A program made the position numbers and the translations under genes. This document shows positions 33,020 through 43,074 of a stretch of DNA of 64,000 bases, piece after piece. Below the pieces are notes generated by a model. That model was not told where the DNA came from. It did not search any database and saw only the letters and a program-made list of their open reading frames with translations. Every line of letters starts with the position of its first letter. The stretch's first letter is position 1. The DNA is from Phycisphaerae bacterium (GTDB lineage Bacteria; Planctomycetota; Phycisphaerae; Phycisphaerales; Phycisphaeraceae): positions 1 through 64,000 of the forward strand of contig JAUHZU010000010.1 in the NCBI GenBank assembly GCA_030425705.1, read 5' to 3'.

Positions 33020-33442
33020 ATGCAAACGATCCCCCGGCTCGTCCTCCCGGCCCTGGCCTGCCTGCTGCTGCTGACCGGCTGCAAGAAACAGGCGGCGTTC
33101 CTCATTGTCGACGCCAACACCAACCAGCCCATCACCAACGCGCTGGTCGACCACAACGCCATCTACGACTTCACCGACCCGCGCGGCGGCAACGGCTACC
33201 TCAAGGAAACCCTCGCGGTCAACGCAGACGGCTGGGTCGAGCTGAACAAGCCCCAGAGCGTCGATAGCTACGTTATCCGCGCCGGCGGGTACCAGGTCCG
33301 CGAGGTCCGCATGACCGAGCCCGGCGAGATGGCCGAGTACATGGTGCTCGGCGGCGCGCAGGTCAAGGAGTGGATCGAGGTCGAGCCGCGCGACGAGGAC
33401 GACGACATCCCGACGTTCATCATTCCCCTTGAGCCGAACTAA
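33020..33442 (+). CDS. putative lipoprotein with Ig/carboxypeptidase-regulatory-like domain
   Basis: 140 residues: lipoprotein signal peptide MQTIPRLVLPALACLLLLTG ending in the lipobox LTGC. The mature part (AAFLIVDANTNQPITNALVD; YVIRAGGYQVREVRMTEPGE) looks like a short beta-sandwich of the carboxypeptidase-regulatory or Big type seen in surface lipoproteins. Strong AAGGAGACC site before the ATG. Followed by a strong terminator; TACGAT at 32952-32957 may be its -10. Confidence 0.7.
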   Translation: MQTIPRLVLPALACLLLLTGCKKQAAFLIVDANTNQPITNALVDHNAIYDFTDPRGGNGYLKETLAVNADGWVELNKPQSVDSYVIRAGGYQVREVRMTEPGEMAEYMVLGGAQVKEWIEVEPRDEDDDIPTFIIPLEPN

Positions 33443-33469
33443 ACCGCGGTGCAACAGGCGCAACAGCAC

Positions 33470-33503
33470 GAAGCCCACGCTCGGCGAGCGTGGGCTTCTT
33501 TGA
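33470..33503 (+). terminator. terminator between convergent lipoprotein genes
   Basis: AAGCCCACGCTC-GGC-GAGCGTGGGCTT: 12-bp perfect stem followed by CTTT. Confidence 0.85.
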
Positions 33504-33531
33504 TGAGCGGTGTGGGTTTCGTGGGCGGCGG

Positions 33532-35064
33532 CTACTCGATCGCGGGGACCTCGACGACCGCGCTGCCGACGCCGGCGCGGTCGATGCACCAGACGGCGAC
33601 GCGCTGGACTTCGCCGGAGCCGGCGAGTTGCAGGCCCGCGTACGCCTCCGTGGCGGGGACGATCGCGCTGGACCACTGCCCGCCGCGCTGGGCCTGCACA
33701 ACCCAGCTTCGTGCGTCGGCGACGGAGGCGGGCTCGACCTGGACGGTGAGCACGTCGCCGTCGACCGCGTAGCCGCGCGGTGTGGGCGGCGCGGGCCGGC
33801 GTTCGGCCAGCCACGGGCTCGCGGGGGTCAGCGCGGGCTCGGTGTACTCCCGGCCCGCCAGCGCGTCGGCCAGGCCCTCGCGGTTCTGCATCAGCGCCTT
33901 CATCGAGAAGTGCACGTGCCCGGCGGGCAGCGCGAACTCGTCGGCGAGGATGCGCGACCAGCGCACCTGCAGCGGGATCTCCGTCGGCCGGAACGCACGC
34001 CCGCTGCCGTCGCCGGTCCGGCTGGTGTATAAGCCCGGCCAGATGTTGCGGCGGTAGGGGTTGTGCTCGTGCCACCACCGCAGCAGCCCGACGAACGACT
34101 GGTCGGGGTTCTCGATCGGCCAGTAGAGCTGCGGCGTGTAGTAGTCCACCCAGCCCTTGGCCAGCCAGAGCGCGGCGTCGGCGTAGAGCTTGTCGTACTG
34201 GTCGAAGCCCTTGATGTACGACGGGTGCCCGGGCCGGTAGATCCCGAACGGGCTGATCCCGAGCTGGACGTGGGGCTTAAGGGCCTTGATGCCTTCGTAC
34301 AGCCGGCGGACGAGCGTGTTCACGCTGTCGCGCCGCCAGTCGTCGCGCGCCAGCTGGCCGCCGGCGGCCCGGTAGGCGTCGTAGCTCGCGTCGTCGGGGA
34401 AAGGGACGGGGTTGCCCGCGTCGTCGTTGACCGGGTAGGGGTAGAAATAGTCGTCCATGTGTACGCCGTCGATGTCGTATCGTTCGACGACGTCGAGCAT
34501 GACGGCCAGGGAGTGCTCGATGACTTCCGGATGACCGGGGTCGAGCCAGAGCTGGTTGCCGTAGGTGCGGACCAGGTCCGGCCGGGTGTTGATGAGGTGG
34601 GTCGGCGCGTGGTCCCCGCGGTGGGTGGGGTGGCCGGCGCGGTAGGGGTTGAACCAGACGTGCAGCTCGATGCCGCGGGCGTGCGCTTCTTTCACGGCGA
34701 ACGCGAGCGGGTCGTACATCGGGCTGGGCGGCTGTCCCTCTGTGCCGGTGAGGTAGTAGCTCCACGGCTCGAGCTCGGAGGGGTAGAGCGCGTCGCACGC
34801 GGGGCGGACCTGCAGCACGATGGCGTTCAGGTTCAGCTCGGTGCACTGGTTGAGGATCGCGATGAACTCGTCGCGCTGCTGGTCGGGCGTCAGCCCCGGC
34901 GCGCTGGGCCAGTCGATGTTCGCGACCGTCGCGACCCACGCCGCGCGGAACTCGCGCGGCACCGGCGGCAGGCCCGCGGCCTCCGTGGGGTCGGGGCCCA
35001 GCGACGCGGACCGGCAGCCGGCCAGCACCATCAATCCAACCAACGCACAGGTCCAGCGTATCAT
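33532..35064 (-). CDS. GHL10-type (DUF187) glycoside-hydrolase-like lipoprotein
   Basis: 510 residues with lipobox LAGC after CALVGLMV. The body is a TIM-barrel of the DUF187/GHL10 family: PREFRAAWVATVANIDWPSA at the start, GIELHVWFNPYRAGH, then YDIDGVHMDDYFYPYP with the putative acid residues, and LGISPFGIYRPGHPS. A C-terminal fibronectin-like region follows (VDGDVLTVQVEPASVADAR). Relatives cleave bacterial or algal polysaccharides, including denuded peptidoglycan strands; the substrate here is unknown. Anchored to the envelope, facing the periplasm or outside. Confidence 0.85.
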   Translation of the reverse strand: MIRWTCALVGLMVLAGCRSASLGPDPTEAAGLPPVPREFRAAWVATVANIDWPSAPGLTPDQQRDEFIAILNQCTELNLNAIVLQVRPACDALYPSELEPWSYYLTGTEGQPPSPMYDPLAFAVKEAHARGIELHVWFNPYRAGHPTHRGDHAPTHLINTRPDLVRTYGNQLWLDPGHPEVIEHSLAVMLDVVERYDIDGVHMDDYFYPYPVNDDAGNPVPFPDDASYDAYRAAGGQLARDDWRRDSVNTLVRRLYEGIKALKPHVQLGISPFGIYRPGHPSYIKGFDQYDKLYADAALWLAKGWVDYYTPQLYWPIENPDQSFVGLLRWWHEHNPYRRNIWPGLYTSRTGDGSGRAFRPTEIPLQVRWSRILADEFALPAGHVHFSMKALMQNREGLADALAGREYTEPALTPASPWLAERRPAPPTPRGYAVDGDVLTVQVEPASVADARSWVVQAQRGGQWSSAIVPATEAYAGLQLAGSGEVQRVAVWCIDRAGVGSAVVEVPAIE

Positions 35065-35153
35065 CGGGGTATCCTCGGAGAGAGAAGCAGGATCTTGACC
35101 TTGTTCATGTTATATAAAAACCGGGCCGCCGCCAGCCCGTCAGGAGAACCCCG

Positions 35154-35687
35154 ATGCCCGACCCCGCCCAGCAGCCCGTCCTGATCTTCGTGGGCGACGA
35201 CTACGAGGACATGGAGCTGCAGTACCCCAAGTACCGCCTCCGCGAGGCCGGCCACCCCGTCGTCGTGGCCGGACTCGAGGCAGGCGTCACCTACCACGGC
35301 AAGCACGGCTACCCGCAGCGCAGCGAGGCGGACGTCGCCGACCTTAACGCCACCGACTTCGCCGGGCTCGTGGTGCCCGGCGGGTGGATGCCCGACAAGC
35401 TCCGGCGGTACGACGCCGTCAAGCGCCTCACCGCCGACATCCACACTCAGGGCAAGATGCTCGGCTCGATCTGCCACGGCGCGTGGATCAACATCTCCGC
35501 CGGCGTCGTCGCGGGCTACCGCTACACGAGCACGCCCGGCATCCGCGACGACCTGGTCAACGCCGGTGTCAGCGCCTGGGTCGATGAAGAAGCCGTGATC
35601 GATCGTCACCACGTCAGCGCGCGTCGGCCCGACGACTGCCCCGCGTTCTGCCGTGCCATGTTGGAAGTGTTGTCCCGGCCATCATGA
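35154..35687 (+). CDS. DJ-1/PfpI family protein
   Basis: 177 residues: VLIFVGDDYEDMELQYPKYR at the N terminus with the conserved Glu, VVPGGWMPDKLR, and the nucleophile elbow GSICHGAWI (Cys) with the adjacent His; EEAVIDRHHVSARRPDD completes the fold. Family members are stress proteases, deglycases or amidases; which is unclear. CAGGAGAACC precedes the ATG. The upstream DNA contains an AT-rich TTATATAAAAA that may serve both this gene and the divergent lipoprotein gene. Confidence 0.88.
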   Translation: MPDPAQQPVLIFVGDDYEDMELQYPKYRLREAGHPVVVAGLEAGVTYHGKHGYPQRSEADVADLNATDFAGLVVPGGWMPDKLRRYDAVKRLTADIHTQGKMLGSICHGAWINISAGVVAGYRYTSTPGIRDDLVNAGVSAWVDEEAVIDRHHVSARRPDDCPAFCRAMLEVLSRPS

Positions 35688-35700
35688 TAAGGAGTTCACC

Positions 35701-36729
35701 ATGAGCCAGACCCCGATTGGAACGACACCCGGTACGCCCCATGCGCTGATCCGACACACCCCGCCGGCGGTCCTGCTCGCCGTGGCGGCGCTGCTGCTGA
35801 TCGGATGCGCCGCACAACGCCCGGCCGCGAGCGGGGCGGAACCCTTGCCGAACCCGAAACCCGACACCACGACGCCGGGCACGTCGGCCGCGGACCGCGC
35901 GCCGAAGACGCTCACACACTACGGGCTGCGCGTCATGACCTACAACATCCGCTGGCCCAACCCCGACGACGGGCCGGACCGGTGGGACGTCCGCCGGCCG
36001 CGCGTGGCACAGAACATCCGCCGGCTCCGGCCCGACCTGCTCGGCGTGCAGGAGTGCTATGGCTTCCAGGCCGACTACCTCCTCGGCGGGCTGCCCGGCT
36101 ACACGCTCGTCGGCGTCGGCCGCGACGACGGCGCGCAGCAGGGCGAGATGACCGCCATCCTTTTCCGCGACGACCGGCTGGAGCTGGTCGATCACGGCCA
36201 CCTCTGGCTCAGCGACACGCCGGACGTGCCCGGCAGCGTCGGGTGGGACGCCGACCTCACGCGCATGGCGACGTGGGCGGTCCTCCGCGACCGGCGGGCC
36301 GGCGACACCTGGCTGGCGGTGAACACGCACTTCGACCACGCCGGGGCGGACGCGCGCACCGAGTCGGCCAGACTGCTGGGGCGGTTCATCCAGGACATGC
36401 GTGCCGAGCTCGGGCCCGACACGCCGGTCGTGCTCATGGGCGACTTCAACGCCGGCGTCCACAGCGCCCCGTACCTCGAGCTCTGCGGCGCGATCGGCGG
36501 GCCGCGCCTCGTCGACGCCTACCGGGCCGCCCGCTACCGCGCCCAGCGCGACGGCCCCGAGGGCACGTTCACTCAGTTCCGCGACCGCCAGAACGGGGCC
36601 CGCATCGACTGGGTCTTGACCTCGCGCAACGTCATCACCCTCGAAGCCGGCATCGACCGGACACGCGTGGACGGCCGATGCCCCTCGGACCACGACCCGG
36701 TCTGGGCGGTGCTCCGGCGGGTGCGTTAG
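35701..36729 (+). CDS. endonuclease/exonuclease/phosphatase-family lipoprotein
   Basis: 342 residues: signal with lipobox LIGC (VLLAVAALLLIGC), a Pro/Thr-rich linker, then an EEP domain with MTYNIRW, LLGVQECYGFQ (catalytic Glu), VNTHFDHAG, VLMGDFNAGVHS and the C-terminal SDHDPVWA. The metal-binding and catalytic residues are all present, so it is likely an active phosphodiesterase or nuclease outside the cytoplasm. AAGGAGTTCACC precedes the ATG. It starts 13 nt after the PfpI gene, so the two are in one operon. Confidence 0.88.
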   Translation: MSQTPIGTTPGTPHALIRHTPPAVLLAVAALLLIGCAAQRPAASGAEPLPNPKPDTTTPGTSAADRAPKTLTHYGLRVMTYNIRWPNPDDGPDRWDVRRPRVAQNIRRLRPDLLGVQECYGFQADYLLGGLPGYTLVGVGRDDGAQQGEMTAILFRDDRLELVDHGHLWLSDTPDVPGSVGWDADLTRMATWAVLRDRRAGDTWLAVNTHFDHAGADARTESARLLGRFIQDMRAELGPDTPVVLMGDFNAGVHSAPYLELCGAIGGPRLVDAYRAARYRAQRDGPEGTFTQFRDRQNGARIDWVLTSRNVITLEAGIDRTRVDGRCPSDHDPVWAVLRRVR

Positions 36730-36841
36730 GCCTGTGCGGCCGCGCTTGTCGCCGCGAGGCGTTCCGCGTACCCTCAACCCGCCGCGGCGGGGGGCGAGTG
36801 TGGCGCGGCGGTTCCCGATCTCTTCCCCAGCGAGGTACCCC

Positions 36842-37174
36842 ATGGCAGGCAGCTACGTGCTCGAGAAAAACGACGGCGGCAAGTTCTACTTCAACCTCAA
36901 GGCCGGCAACCACGAGGTCATCCTCACCAGCCAGATGTACGCCGACAAGGGCGGCGCGATGAACGGCATCGAGTCCTGCCGGACCAACGGCGTGCTCGAC
37001 GAGCGCTTCGAGCGCAAGACCGCCAAGGACGGCTCGCCGTTCTTCGCCCTCAACGCCGCGAACGGCCAGATCATCGGCAAGAGCGAGATGTACTCGTCCG
37101 AGTCCGCCCGCGACAACGGCATCGAATCAGTCAAGAAGAACGCCGCGGACGCGGAACTGAAAGACCAGACGTAA
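36842..37174 (+). CDS. YegP-like DUF1508 tandem-domain protein
   Basis: 110 residues made of two DUF1508 repeats: GKFYFNLKAGNHEVILTSQM with GAMNGIESCRTNG, and SPFFALNAANGQIIGKSEMY with ARDNGIESVKKNA. This duplicated small fold is widespread and of unknown function. The start follows GCGAGGTACCCC; frame extension upstream has no support. Possibly cotranscribed with the preceding gene (112 nt apart). Strong hairpin follows. Confidence 0.9.
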   Translation: MAGSYVLEKNDGGKFYFNLKAGNHEVILTSQMYADKGGAMNGIESCRTNGVLDERFERKTAKDGSPFFALNAANGQIIGKSEMYSSESARDNGIESVKKNAADAELKDQT

Positions 37175-37214
37175 GCCGCGGCCAGCCTTCAGAACTTATC
37201 GATCGGCCACAAAG

Positions 37215-37252
37215 ACAACGCCCCGCGCGGCTGCGCGGGGCGTTGTTGTTTC
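37215..37252. terminator. bidirectional terminator
   Basis: ACAACGCCCCGCGC-GGCT-GCGCGGGGCGTTGT, a 14-bp perfect stem followed by TGTTT, between the DUF1508 gene and the convergent VOC gene. Confidence 0.9.
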
Positions 37253-37276
37253 CAGTGGCCACCAACCGTTGTTGTG

Positions 37277-37654
37277 TTACCCCTTCTTCGCCGATTCCCA
37301 CACCGCGAAGTGCTCGCCCGTTGGGCCCTGCAGCACGGCGAACCAGCCCATCTCCGGCACCTCCATCCGGGGGCAGGCCACCTTCGCACCCAGCGACTCG
37401 GCCTTCTTCACCGTCTCGTCCAGGTCGTCGACCAGGATGTACGACAGCCAGTGCGACGGCACGCCCTCCACCGGGTGGCTCATCATCCCGCCGCCGCACC
37501 CCGGCCCGTCGCCCGACCCGGCGTCGATCAGCGTGTACGTCCCCCCGGGCATCGGCATGTCCTGCAGGTTCCAGTCGAAGAGGTCGCCGTAAAACGACTT
37601 GGCCTTGTCCAGGTCGGTCGTGTTTAGTTCGATATGGCAGAACGGGTTGGGCAT
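37277..37654 (-). CDS. glyoxalase/VOC-family protein
   Basis: 125 residues of the vicinal-oxygen-chelate fold: FCHIELNTTDLDKAKSFYGD at the start, GGMMSHPVEGVPSHWLSYIL, and FAVLQGPTGEHFAVWE at the end. The two beta-alpha-beta-beta-beta units place likely metal ligands at His and Glu in these motifs. Substrate unknown; related proteins include fosfomycin-type and 27-kDa antigen-like VOC proteins. CAAGGAGCACCCC precedes the ATG, which is preferred to one 51 nt upstream. Confidence 0.85.
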   Translation of the reverse strand: MPNPFCHIELNTTDLDKAKSFYGDLFDWNLQDMPMPGGTYTLIDAGSGDGPGCGGGMMSHPVEGVPSHWLSYILVDDLDETVKKAESLGAKVACPRMEVPEMGWFAVLQGPTGEHFAVWESAKKG

Positions 37655-37695
37655 GGGGTGCTCCTTGAGTGAGAGAAAATGAACGTTATGCGTCG

Positions 37696-37772
37696 GGTGC
37701 CACACAGCGCGGCTGTGTGCGTGTGGAACCGATTTAATCGGGCGATCACATACAGCTGCGCTGTGTGGTACC
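37696..37772. repeat. 77-bp imperfect palindrome (MITE-like or long hairpin)
   Basis: Two 24-nt arms (37696-37719 and 37749-37772) pair with only G/A differences that keep G-U pairs in RNA, around a centre that holds CCGAT-TTA-ATCGG. It lies between the VOC gene and the AT-rich orphan, directly beside an AT-rich islet. It could be a terminator for the orphan gene or a small mobile palindrome. Confidence 0.6.
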
Positions 37773-37784
37773 TGTTGTCGAAAA

Positions 37785-38255
37785 CTAACAGAACGGGGTG
37801 TAAGGGGGTAGTGAAAACTTGTTTGGATCGCCGCGATCCCAATCTGTCGGTAAGACCGGGCTCTTCACACCGAACGGTCCATTCCCGGATTGTGTGTAGT
37901 AGTACCGGCTTGATTCTGCTGTGTACCTGCCGCAACACATCAACTCAAGGCACGTTTCATCATCGACAATATCAACAACAGAGATGTCGATCCACTCAGG
38001 AACCTTCCCGTGCCGCCACAAGAACCGGGCAGCTTCATTCGCGTAAAACACATGAAACTGCTTGGTCGGAAGTGTGTCTTCGGGGAAGACCTCCTCGTCA
38101 CCGACTAGAGGGTTCCCGTCGAAAGATGCGTTTGGAATGAGGTAAAATCGCATCGGATCAGGCAATGGGTTGGATAGATACTCCTGCGCAAACTGCACGG
38201 CCTGTTTGGAGGACCGATCCAACAGTTTTTCAAACTCTATCAATGAGTACCCCAT
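37785..38255 (-). CDS. AT-rich orphan protein after the secretion-ATPase gene
   Basis: 156 residues from ATG 38255 (a GTG at 38270 is the alternative). Soluble, with MGYSLIEFEKLLDRSSKQAV, KQFHVFYANEAARFLWRHGK, PEWIDISVVDIVDDETCLE and GNGPFGVKSPVLPTDWD. The pattern of an N-terminal helix and a later PEWIDISV strand recalls immunity-type proteins of polymorphic toxin systems, but I cannot name a family. Its G+C is near 45% in sampled stretches, far below the neighbours, which suggests transfer. It starts 23 nt after the ATPase gene on the same strand, apparently using that gene's transcription. Confidence 0.6.
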   Translation of the reverse strand: MGYSLIEFEKLLDRSSKQAVQFAQEYLSNPLPDPMRFYLIPNASFDGNPLVGDEEVFPEDTLPTKQFHVFYANEAARFLWRHGKVPEWIDISVVDIVDDETCLELMCCGRYTAESSRYYYTQSGNGPFGVKSPVLPTDWDRGDPNKFSLPPYTPFC

Positions 38256-38278
38256 GTGCGATTGCCTCACAGTGGCCG

Positions 38279-39532
38279 CTACTCGTCCAGATACTCCGCC
38301 GGGATGACGCGGAAGACTTCTTCGATCGCGGTGACGCCGCGGGCGACCTTGAGCAGGGCGTTGGACTTGAAGTCGCGCATGCCGTCGCTGAGGGCCTGGT
38401 CACGGATCGCGCCGGTGTCGGCCCCCTTGGCGACGAGGTCGCGGAGCTTGCTGGTCATGGCCATCACCTCGTACACGCCGGTCCGGCCGTTGTAGCCCGA
38501 GTGGCCCTCGCCTGCGCCGGGGGCGTAGAAGGTCTTGCCCTCGCCGGGCTTGAGCAGCTTCTGGATCGGCTCGAAGATCTCGGGCGCGTGGCTGATGTCG
38601 TACTCGACCCGGCGGTCGGGGTCGAGGGTGCGCACGAGCCGCTGGGAGACGACCCCGCGCAGCGCGGTGGCGAGGAAGTGGTCGTTGACGCCCAGGGACC
38701 GCATGGACTCGATCGCCGCGGCCGCGACGGGCGCGTGGATGGTCGAGAGGACCAGGTGCCCGGAGTTCGCGGCGCGGACGGCGGTCGTGGCCGTCTCGGT
38801 ATCGCGGATCTCGCCGATCATGATGATGTCCGGCGACTGGCGGAGCACGCCCTTGAGCAGGTGGGCGAAGGTGAGGTCGATCTGGTGGTTGATCTGCGAC
38901 TGGCGGAAGCCCTCGATGGCGAACTCGATGGGGTCCTCGATGGTGTTGATCTTGCGGGTGCCGTCGTGGAGGTGGCGGAGCGCGGCGTAGAGCGTCGCGG
39001 TCTTGCCGCTGCCGGTCGGGCCGCAGCAGAGGATCAGCCCGCCGGGCGAGTCGAGCATCATCTGCACGCTGGCCAGCTCGTCGTCGGCGAAGCCCAGCTC
39101 GTTCATGGCGTACAGCCCGAAGTCGCGCGACAGCAGGCGGATGACCATGTCCTCGCCGTGCAGCGTCGGGATCGTGCTCAGCCGGAGGTCGACGACGGCG
39201 GTGTCCTCGCTGTCGCCGTCTTCGTCGTCGTCGGCTGGGCGTTCGTAGATCCACCGGCCGTCCGCGGGGTGGCGGTGCTCGGCGACGTCCATGGCGGCGT
39301 TGGCCTTGATGTGCTGGGTGAACTGCTTGCCCAGGTCTTTGCCGACGATGCTGACCGGGCGGATGATGCCCAGGTGCCGGACGCTGATGGCGTAGAAGTC
39401 CTCGTTGGCGAGGATAAACAGATCGCTGGCCTGGAGGGTGACGGCGTGGTCGATGACGCGTTCGACGGCGTCCTCGACGGGCATGGCGGCGATGTCGATC
39501 ATCTGCGAGGCGGTCTGGGCTTGGGTGGGCAT
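38279..39532 (-). CDS. GspE/PilB-family secretion ATPase lacking the N1 domain and zinc site
   Basis: 417 residues. Walker A CCGPTGSGKTATLYAAL, Asp box NTIEDPIEFAIEG, Walker B IIMIGEIRDTETATTA, His box GHLVLSTIHAP; GYNGRTGVYEVMAM closes the domain. Compared with the 581-residue GspE at 47617-49362 it lacks the N-terminal MshEN region and the tetracysteine zinc motif, starting directly in the N2 domain (QASDLFILANEDFYAI). It should power pilus or pseudopilus movement, but it is remote from the main pilus locus. The ATG overlaps the STAS stop by 1 nt (TGATG), so the two proteins are translationally coupled. Confidence 0.87.
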   Translation of the reverse strand: MPTQAQTASQMIDIAAMPVEDAVERVIDHAVTLQASDLFILANEDFYAISVRHLGIIRPVSIVGKDLGKQFTQHIKANAAMDVAEHRHPADGRWIYERPADDDEDGDSEDTAVVDLRLSTIPTLHGEDMVIRLLSRDFGLYAMNELGFADDELASVQMMLDSPGGLILCCGPTGSGKTATLYAALRHLHDGTRKINTIEDPIEFAIEGFRQSQINHQIDLTFAHLLKGVLRQSPDIIMIGEIRDTETATTAVRAANSGHLVLSTIHAPVAAAAIESMRSLGVNDHFLATALRGVVSQRLVRTLDPDRRVEYDISHAPEIFEPIQKLLKPGEGKTFYAPGAGEGHSGYNGRTGVYEVMAMTSKLRDLVAKGADTGAIRDQALSDGMRDFKSNALLKVARGVTAIEEVFRVIPAEYLDE

Positions 39533-39891
39533 CACGCGTTCTCCCGCAGTTTGGATAGGGCCTGGTCCTGGTCGTCGGCGAGCTCGAGGACCTTGTTGAT
39601 GCGCATCATGTCGATGACGCGCTGCACGCCCGGCTGGACGGAGTGGAGCACCAGCCGGCCCCCGGCGTCCTTGAAGGCCTTCTGGCTGGACAGCAGCCAG
39701 CCGATGGCGGCGGAGTCGATGTAGGCGGTCTGGCCGAGGTCGAGCGCGACGCGTTTCTTGTAGCAGCCCTCGCCGAGCACCTTGCGGAGCGGCGCGTCGC
39801 CCTCGGCGGTCATCGCCAGCCCGTCGAGCTGCTCGTCGCAGGCCAGCGCGGCGATGCCGTCGTCCTCGATCCCGATCATTCTGACGCTCAT
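39532..39891 (-). CDS. STAS-domain anti-anti-sigma-like protein coupled to a secretion ATPase
   Basis: 119 residues: N-terminal strand MSVRMIGIEDDGIAAL, central VALDLGQTAYIDSAAIGWLL with the conserved Ser (phosphorylated in SpoIIAA-like proteins) and a C-terminal helix. STAS proteins act in partner-switching regulation with serine kinases. Here it overlaps the following GspE-type ATPase gene by 1 nt; the second STAS gene in the window (49393-49740) also directly precedes a gspE. A possible -10 TAGAAT is at about 39936-39941. Confidence 0.85.
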   Translation of the reverse strand: MSVRMIGIEDDGIAALACDEQLDGLAMTAEGDAPLRKVLGEGCYKKRVALDLGQTAYIDSAAIGWLLSSQKAFKDAGGRLVLHSVQPGVQRVIDMMRINKVLELADDQDQALSKLRENA

Positions 39892-39936
39892 GGGGTCGGC
39901 CCTGTGAGGAGTAGAGAGGTGTCCAGCGGCTAGATT

Positions 39937-40428
39937 CTACAGCGCCGCCACCGCGGCGCGGCGGGCGCAGCAGGTCGCGATGGCGATGGCGTCGGCCACG
40001 TCCGGCGGGTGGGGGGGCTCGGCCAGGCGGTACTGGTGCTGCACCGACCGCTGCACCTGCTCCTTGCTGGCGTGGCCGTTGCCGGTCAGGGACTTCTTCA
40101 CCTCGGTCGCACCCAGCTCGGTGATGGCGACCCCGCGCCGCTGCGCACACAGCAGGATCACCCCCCGGGCGTGGCCCATCACGATCGCGGTCCGCGGGTG
40201 CGCGTAGTGCGCAAACAGCTTCTCCACCGCGACGTGTGTCGGCGACAGCGTCTCGAGCAGCCCGTCCAAATCCTCCGCGAGCTGCGCAAGGCGCTCGGCG
40301 ACGGAGGCCTTGGCGTCGAGCTTGACCACGCCCGCTTCGATCAGGGCCGGCTCGATCGCGCCGGCACGGACCCGCACCAGGCCGTAGCCGGTCAGCCGCA
40401 GGCCGGGGTCGATGCCGAGCACACGCAT
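39937..40428 (-). CDS. ruvC: Holliday-junction resolvase RuvC
   Basis: 163 residues: MRVLGIDPGLRLTGYGLVRV (first catalytic Asp), AVEKLFAHYAHPRTAIVMGH (Glu), TGNGHASKEQVQRSVQHQY and PPDVADAIAIATCC (last acidic pair DVADA). All four acidic catalytic residues are visible. Resolves four-way junctions with RuvAB, which are not in the window. The start lies 6 nt behind a TACAAT (40440-40435 on the minus strand) with no ribosome-binding site, suggesting leaderless translation. Longer in-frame codons upstream fall in the gyrA promoter. Confidence 0.95.
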   Translation of the reverse strand: MRVLGIDPGLRLTGYGLVRVRAGAIEPALIEAGVVKLDAKASVAERLAQLAEDLDGLLETLSPTHVAVEKLFAHYAHPRTAIVMGHARGVILLCAQRRGVAITELGATEVKKSLTGNGHASKEQVQRSVQHQYRLAEPPHPPDVADAIAIATCCARRAAVAAL

Positions 40429-40434
40429 GCCCGG

Positions 40435-40440
40435 ATTGTA
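40435..40440 (-). promoter_or_regulatory. -10 hexamer of ruvC (leaderless arrangement)
   Basis: TACAAT on the minus strand, 6 nt before the ruvC ATG, without a ribosome-binding site. Confidence 0.5.
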
Positions 40441-40511
40441 CCGGCGGCGGCCGGGCGGGCCGGCGGTTTCAACACCCCCGGGGCCGCGCCCACCCGACCC
40501 GTGGATGGCTC

Positions 40512-40517
40512 TATACT
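40512..40517 (+). promoter_or_regulatory. -10 hexamer of the gyrase operon
   Basis: TATACT about 49 nt before the gyrA start; -35 not clear in GC-rich DNA. Confidence 0.4.
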
Positions 40518-40565
40518 GCGGGGCACAACGGATTCCCACCCCGAACAGCCACGGAGGGCTGCGGA

Positions 40566-43073
<2,508 letters not shown>

Positions 43074-43074
43074 C

